Shown piece by piece: positions 6,658 to 10,284 of a stretch of 10,284 nucleotides of DNA (positions within the stretch are counted from its first letter, which is position 1; each line of letters begins with the position of its first letter). Source of the DNA: Pseudomonadota bacterium (lineage in GTDB: Bacteria; Pseudomonadota; Gammaproteobacteria; Xanthomonadales; Xanthomonadaceae); contig JAFAFF010000248.1 in the NCBI GenBank assembly GCA_023423605.1, positions 1 to 10,284 on the forward strand, in the 5' to 3' direction. Under the pieces are notes generated by a model that was not told the DNA's origin, ran no database searches, and saw only the letters and a program-made list of their open reading frames with translations. A program made the position numbers and the translations under genes.

Positions 6658-8190
6658 TTACAGGTCGAACTTGATGCCCTGGGCCAGCGGCAGCGAGTCA
6701 GAGTAGTTGATGGTGTTGGTCTGCCGGCGCATGTACACCTTCCACGCATCCGAACCGGATTCGCGGCCACCGCCGGTGTCCTTCTCGCCACCGAATGCCC
6801 CGCCGATCTCCGCGCCGGACGTGCCGATGTTGATGTTGGCGATGCCGCAATCGCTGCCGGCCGCCGACAGGAAACGCTCGGCGGTCTTCAGGTTGGCGGT
6901 GAAGATCGACGACGACAGGCCCTGCGGCACGCCGTTCTGCATGTCGATCGCCTCGTCCAGCGTGTCATACGGCATCACGTAGAGGATCGGCGCGAAGGTC
7001 TCGTGCTGCACCACCTCATCGCTGTTCTTCAGGCCGGTCACGATGGCCGGCAGCACGAAATTGCCGGCGCGGTCGATGCGCGTACCGCCGGTTTCCACGG
7101 TGCCACCGCTGGCCTTGGCCTTCTCGATGGAGGCCAGGAACTGCTGCACCGCGCCCTCGCTGTTCAGCGGGCCCATCAGGTTGGCCGGATCGGTCGGGTC
7201 ACCGATCTTGCCTTCCACCTGCTTGTACGCCTTCACCAGCGTGGCCAGCACATCCTGGTAGATCGAACGGTGCACGATCAGGCGGCGGGTGGTGGTGCAG
7301 CGCTGGCCGGCGGTGCCGACGGCGCCAAACACGATGCCCGGCACGGCCAGCTTCAGGTCGGCGGTCTCATCCAGGATGATGGCATTGTTGCCGCCCAGCT
7401 CCAGCAGGCAGCGGCCCAGGCGGCGAGCCACCTTTTCGTTGACCGTGCGGCCCACCTGGGTGGAGCCGGTGAAGCTGATCAGCGGCACGCGGCGGTCGTC
7501 CACCAGCTTTTCCGAAAGCGCGGTGCCGGCATCGTTGACCAGGAAGAAGATGTCCGGGAAGCCGGCTTCGCGCAGCGCGTCGTTGCAGATCTTCATGGAC
7601 GCGATGGCGGTCAGCGGCGTCTTGTTGGACGGCTTCCAGATGCAGATATCGCCGCAGATGGCCGCCAGGAACGCGTTCCAGCTCCACACCGCCACCGGGA
7701 AATTGAAGGCGGAAATGATGCCGACCACGCCCAGCGGATGGTACTGCTCGTACATGCGGTGGCCGGGGCGCTCGGAATGCATGGTGTAGCCGTACAGCAT
7801 GCGGCTCTGGCCGACCGCGAAATCGGCGATGTCGATCATCTCCTGCACTTCGCCATCGCCTTCCGGCTTGCTCTTGCCCATCTCCAGCGCAACCAGCGAA
7901 CCCAGTGCATCCTTGTTGGCGCGCAGCGCCTCACCACACAGACGTACCGCCTCGCCGCGACGCGGAGCCGGGGTGGTGCGCCACTCCTTGAAGGCCTCTT
8001 GGGCGCGGGCGATGACGGTTTCGTATTCAGCTTCGGTGGTGGCGCGGACCTGGGCGATGGCCTCGCCGGTGGTCGGATTGACCGGAGTGATCAGCTCGCC
8101 GCCGGTGGCGGTGGACCACTCGCCGTTGCCCAGGTAGGTACCAGCGTTGGTCGCGTCCAGGCCCAAGGCCTTGAGCAGCTCGGAAGACAT
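6658..8190 (-). CDS. amaB: Antiquitin-type (ALDH7) aldehyde dehydrogenase, probable piperideine-6-carboxylate dehydrogenase
   Basis: This 510-aa NAD-dependent aldehyde dehydrogenase belongs to the ALDH7/antiquitin group, whose bacterial members (AmaB) oxidise alpha-aminoadipate semialdehyde, in equilibrium with piperideine-6-carboxylate, to alpha-aminoadipate in lysine and pipecolate catabolism. General ALDH motifs: FNFP with N163, WKPS with K186, FTGSTQVG (240-247), ELGGNN with the general base E264, and TAGQRCTT with nucleophile C298. The ALDH7 signature is the long C-terminal [20 protein letters not shown] followed by [12 protein letters not shown] (453-484). The ATG at 8190 has AGGAG at eight bases and gives the family's normal N-terminus. 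No other lysine-degradation gene is visible here, so the substrate rests on family resemblance. It is transcribed away from the GumD-like gene, and its end abuts SMAG repeats. Confidence 0.9.
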   Translation of the reverse strand: MSSELLKALGLDATNAGTYLGNGEWSTATGGELITPVNPTTGEAIAQVRATTEAEYETVIARAQEAFKEWRTTPAPRRGEAVRLCGEALRANKDALGSLVALEMGKSKPEGDGEVQEMIDIADFAVGQSRMLYGYTMHSERPGHRMYEQYHPLGVVGIISAFNFPVAVWSWNAFLAAICGDICIWKPSNKTPLTAIASMKICNDALREAGFPDIFFLVNDAGTALSEKLVDDRRVPLISFTGSTQVGRTVNEKVARRLGRCLLELGGNNAIILDETADLKLAVPGIVFGAVGTAGQRCTTTRRLIVHRSIYQDVLATLVKAYKQVEGKIGDPTDPANLMGPLNSEGAVQQFLASIEKAKASGGTVETGGTRIDRAGNFVLPAIVTGLKNSDEVVQHETFAPILYVMPYDTLDEAIDMQNGVPQGLSSSIFTANLKTAERFLSAAGSDCGIANINIGTSGAEIGGAFGGEKDTGGGRESGSDAWKVYMRRQTNTINYSDSLPLAQGIKFDL

Positions 8191-8263
8191 GCAGACTCCT
8201 GTTTCGTTGCGGTGTTTTGATGCCGCCGCAGGCGAAGCAGGGGTGCGGCGAGCGAAGCCGTTC

Positions 8264-8269
8264 ATGGTA
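8264..8269 (-). promoter_or_regulatory. Weak candidate -10 element for the aldehyde dehydrogenase gene
   Basis: On the minus strand TGTTACCAT has the form of an extended -10 (TG-n-TACCAT, 4 of 6 matches to TATAAT), about 75 bases ahead of the start codon. There is no convincing -35. A 7-bp GC hairpin (arms CGCCGCA and TGCGGCG, 8224-8250) would then lie in the leader. This is a guess from pattern only. Confidence 0.2.
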
Positions 8270-8318
8270 ACAGAGGGGCCAGGGCGGCCATGGTGCGCTG
8301 CGGTGGAGGGAGCGCATG

Positions 8319-8419
8319 GTAGAGCCGGGCTCTGCCCGGCTGGTCTGAGTGCAGCGGGGCAGGGCCCCGCTCTACATGGCTGGGGAATCACCGCGCAGCG
8401 GGGCAGAGCCCCGCTCTCC
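8319..8419. repeat. SMAG repeat cluster, three units
   Basis: The units are at 8319-8342 (plus, CCGGGC type), 8352-8375 (minus, CGGGGC type, with GGG replacing GAG in the loop) and 8396-8419 (minus, CGGGGC type, with GTAG decayed to GGAG). The first two face each other as a typical REP dimer. They lie upstream of both divergent genes, so they are not acting at a gene end here. Confidence 0.9.
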
Positions 8420-8484
8420 GGTGGGTGACGACCGTTGGTCGTCACAGGCCGAAAAGGCGTGACGACCAACGGTCGTCACCCACC
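8420..8484. repeat. 65-base perfect long palindrome with nested hairpins
   Basis: Two perfectly complementary 26-base arms (8420-8445 and 8459-8484) flank a 13-base centre that can add a GCC/GGC stem with a GAAAA loop. Each arm is itself palindromic: GTGACGACC, a 3-base loop (GTT at 8434-8436, AAC at 8468-8470), then GGTCGTCAC. It can therefore fold as one long hairpin or as two short hairpins whose loops are complementary. The sequence is unrelated to the neighbouring SMAG core. It has no U-tract, so an intrinsic terminator is unlikely. It may be another repeat family of these genomes. Confidence 0.95.
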
Positions 8485-8525
8485 CAAACCAGTCGGCCGT
8501 GGCGCATCGGGGCCCCAGGCATCAC

Positions 8526-8582
8526 GTAGAGCCGGGCTCTGCCCGGCTGGTCCAGGTGCAGCGGGGCAGAGCCCCGCTCTGC
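8526..8582. repeat. SMAG dimer, two facing units
   Basis: The units are at 8526-8549 (plus, CCGGGC type) and 8559-8582 (minus, CGGGGC type, with terminal GTAG decayed to GCAG), nine bases apart. This is the same facing arrangement and subtype order as the first pair of the cluster at 8319-8375, suggesting duplication of a dimer across the long palindrome. Confidence 0.9.
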
Positions 8583-8666
8583 CTCGCCCCGGAGACATTG
8601 AATGAGACAATCTCTAACGATTTCAGCTATCTAATTCGCGTCATCTTGGGCGCAGTCCTAATTACC

Positions 8667-8682
8667 TGTGAGCCCGTTCACA
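8667..8682. promoter_or_regulatory. Perfect CRP/Clp-type operator
   Basis: TGTGA-GCCCGT-TCACA matches both half-sites of the CRP consensus with the correct 6-base spacer. Xanthomonads have a CRP homologue, Clp, that binds this consensus and controls exopolysaccharide genes in response to cyclic di-GMP. The site is centred about 158 bases ahead of the GumD-like start. A weak extended -10 (TGGTACATT at 8713-8721) lies downstream on the plus strand, with no good -35, which would suit an activator-dependent promoter. Binding itself is inferred. The surrounding 8590-8830 region is clearly richer in AT than the rest of the window. Confidence 0.6.
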
Positions 8683-8832
8683 CTTAGACTGCCATCCAGC
8701 CGGGACGAAGTCTGGTACATTTGCGTCACATATCGACGCGGCTTGATCCATTCCATTCGTGACGCACTGGCAGGGGAACCCAGAGCAATAGAAGAGAGGC
8801 GCCGGTTGATGCCAGAGTCAGGAGAATTCAAC

Positions 8833-10284
8833 GTGCTACATGGATCCGTAGATGGATTGCCCGGGCAGCGTGCCCGTTCCCGCGCCCGCGTAGAAGCGCG
8901 CGCCGCGACCGATCTCGGCCTGCGGCTGGCTGACATGCTGGTGGTGCCGTGTACTGCGGTCATCAGCCACATAGTGCGCTTCGGTCTGCAGTCGCCCAGC
9001 CAATCGCAGCGGGTGGTGTTTGGCGGCATCCTTCTCAGCACCATTGTCTGTTTCGGTATTGCGCCCATCTACCGCGACTGGCGCGCGCGTGGGTTGCTGG
9101 CGGATCTGTGGATACTGCTGCTGGCCTGGACAGCGGTGTTCGGTCTGTTCTCCACCTATGCCGTGCTGGTGGATCTGGCTGGCAACATACCTACGTTCTG
9201 GCTGGTGGGCTGGTATGGCCTTGGCTTGATAGGAATGGGGTTAACCCGCGGGTCCCTGCGCTTGCGGCTGCATCGTCTGCGCGTGCGCGGCATGGACAGG
9301 CAGCGGGTGTTGCTGGTGGGCATGCGCGCCCCGGCACTGAAGCTGCATCGTCTGCTGCGCAGCAAGCCGGAAATGGGCCAGGAAGTGGTCGGCTATTTCT
9401 CCAGCCCCGGCGATATCGCCAGCCGGCCCGATGGCGACAGGCCGCTCTGCCTGGGCACGATCGAAGATGTGCCCAAGTACCTTGCCCAACGCGGCAGCGA
9501 GTTCGACCAGATATGGATCTCGCTGCATGGCAGCGGCGAGCTGGTCAAGAAGATGCTGAAGCAGATCGAGGGTTACCCGATACCTGTGCGCATCATCCCG
9601 GACATCAGCGGCTACGGCGCACTCAATCCCGGTGTGCACCAGGTAGGCAACGTGCCGATGATCGGCGTGCGGCAGGGCCTGCACGATCCGCAGTTCAGGC
9701 TGGTCAAGCGCATCGAGGATCTGGTGGTGGCCGGTCTTGCTGTCATTGCACTCACGCCGCTGCTGGCGGTGCTGGCGGTAGGCGTGAAGCTCAGCTCTCC
9801 CGGGCCGGTGCTGTTCCGGCAGCGCAGGCATGGGCTGGGTGGCAAGGAATTCATGATGCTCAAGTTCCGTTCCATGCGCGTGCATGCGGAAACCCCGGAC
9901 AAGATCACCCAGGCCAGCCGCAACGATCCGCGCGTCACCCGGTTCGGTGCCTTCCTGCGCCGCACCAGCCTGGACGAGCTGCCACAGTTCTTCAACGTGC
10001 TGGGCGGCAGCATGTCGGTGGTGGGTCCGCGCCCGCATGCGGTGCAGCACAACAACCAGTACGAAAAGCTCATCGTGCGTTACATGCACCGGCATTACGT
10101 GAAGCCGGGCATCACCGGCTGGGCGCAGGTGCACGGCCTGCGTGGTGAAACGCTGGAGCTGCGCTCGATGAAGAAGCGCGTGCAGTACGACATCGATTAC
10201 ATCCGCCGCTGGAGCCTGACGCTGGACATCCGCATCATCGCGCTGACCGCATTCAAGGTGCTGGGGCAGAAAACGGCTTACTGA
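8833..10284 (+). CDS. gumD: GumD-like undecaprenyl-phosphate glucose phosphotransferase
   Basis: An inner-membrane initiating transferase that moves glucose-1-phosphate from UDP-glucose to undecaprenyl phosphate, the first step of exopolysaccharide repeat-unit assembly. Hydrophobic segments lie at about 27-50, 61-80, 90-115 and 118-138. A Rossmann-like middle domain (RQRVLLVGMRAPALK, 157-170) follows, then a membrane-associated segment at 297-318. The C-terminal catalytic domain has KFRSM (344-348), DELPQ with the catalytic D381-E382 pair, VVGPRP (396-401) and KPGITGWAQV (424-433). The end VLGQKTAY matches Xanthomonas GumD as I recall it. I chose GTG 8833 because AGGAG lies eight bases upstream and the resulting 483 aa fits GumD (484 aa). 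ATG 8809, behind GAGAGG, is the alternative; a longer frame back to 8668 would overlap the CRP-type site. Glucose rather than galactose is inferred from GumD similarity. It is probably first in an operon continuing to the right. Confidence 0.92.
   Translation: MLHGSVDGLPGQRARSRARVEARAATDLGLRLADMLVVPCTAVISHIVRFGLQSPSQSQRVVFGGILLSTIVCFGIAPIYRDWRARGLLADLWILLLAWTAVFGLFSTYAVLVDLAGNIPTFWLVGWYGLGLIGMGLTRGSLRLRLHRLRVRGMDRQRVLLVGMRAPALKLHRLLRSKPEMGQEVVGYFSSPGDIASRPDGDRPLCLGTIEDVPKYLAQRGSEFDQIWISLHGSGELVKKMLKQIEGYPIPVRIIPDISGYGALNPGVHQVGNVPMIGVRQGLHDPQFRLVKRIEDLVVAGLAVIALTPLLAVLAVGVKLSSPGPVLFRQRRHGLGGKEFMMLKFRSMRVHAETPDKITQASRNDPRVTRFGAFLRRTSLDELPQFFNVLGGSMSVVGPRPHAVQHNNQYEKLIVRYMHRHYVKPGITGWAQVHGLRGETLELRSMKKRVQYDIDYIRRWSLTLDIRIIALTAFKVLGQKTAY

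Noticed and set aside
7003..8220. A 405-codon plus-strand open frame antisense to the aldehyde dehydrogenase gene
   Set aside because: It shows the same GC-driven shadow pattern, and all aldehyde dehydrogenase motifs are on the minus strand.
8420..8484. Rho-independent terminator
   Set aside because: The stem is strong but no T-tract follows on either strand, and it lies between two divergent genes where no transcript is expected to end.
8319..8582. Possible CRISPR array, given several similar short repeats
   Set aside because: The units are self-palindromic in both orientations with irregular 6-20 base or longer gaps and no spacers of uniform length. They also occur elsewhere in the window, so they are REP-type elements.
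8499..8687. Short plus-strand frame in the intergenic region
   Set aside because: Most of it is translated SMAG repeat (residues like PGSARLV and RGRAPL), and no ribosome-binding sequence is present.
8724..8733. A second CRP-type half-site (GCGTCACAT)
   Set aside because: The TCACA half is present, but the partner six bases upstream is GTACA rather than TGTGA, so symmetry is poor.
8668..8832. N-terminal extension of the GumD-like protein to the GTG at 8668
   Set aside because: The start would lie inside the CRP-type site, has no ribosome-binding sequence, and makes the protein 55 residues longer than GumD.

Overview
The window looks like chromosomal DNA of a high-GC gammaproteobacterium of the Xanthomonadaceae, most probably Stenotrophomonas. 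Two things point there. About a dozen short palindromes ending in GTAG match the SMAG (Stenotrophomonas GTAG) type of REP element. The gene at the right end encodes a protein very close in length and C-terminal sequence to Xanthomonas GumD. Codon third positions are GC-rich in all well-supported genes. No rRNA, tRNA, CRISPR array, transposase or phage gene is visible.

Layout. At 1-280 (minus) lies the N-terminal part of an exported GH43-type glycosidase whose remainder is off the left edge. The stretch 281-1604 is poorly characterised: a weak minus-strand ORF (368-787) and a better plus-strand ORF (786-1604), both of unknown function, whose candidate start codons overlap head to head. Convergent with the second ORF is a tight minus-strand gene string, in transcription order: an SDR oxidoreductase (6551-5793), a DUF4190-type small membrane protein (5746-5462), a SAM methyltransferase (5454-4684), pyrD (4676-3621), murB (3621-2578) and an EamA/DMT transporter (2581-1658). 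The last five are joined by gaps of 7-8 bases or overlaps and look like one operon, with the SDR 46 bases ahead of them. Upstream, on the same strand, is an antiquitin-type aldehyde dehydrogenase (8190-6658), separated from the SDR by 106 bases filled largely by SMAG repeats.

A 642-base gap (8191-8832) lies between the divergent aldehyde dehydrogenase and the GumD-like gene. It holds five SMAG units, a striking 65-base bistable palindrome and an AT-richer leader with a perfect TGTGA-N6-TCACA site, which fits binding by a CRP-family regulator such as Clp. The GumD-like glycosyl-1-phosphate transferase (8833-10284, plus) ends exactly at the window edge and is probably the first gene of an exopolysaccharide cluster.

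Functionally this is mostly housekeeping (pyrimidine synthesis, peptidoglycan precursor synthesis, probable lysine catabolism) next to envelope or exopolysaccharide synthesis. I did not find convincing evidence of a new defence or mobile system. The most interesting features are the repeats and how they intrude into gene ends, the bistable palindrome, and the regulator site ahead of the GumD-like gene.
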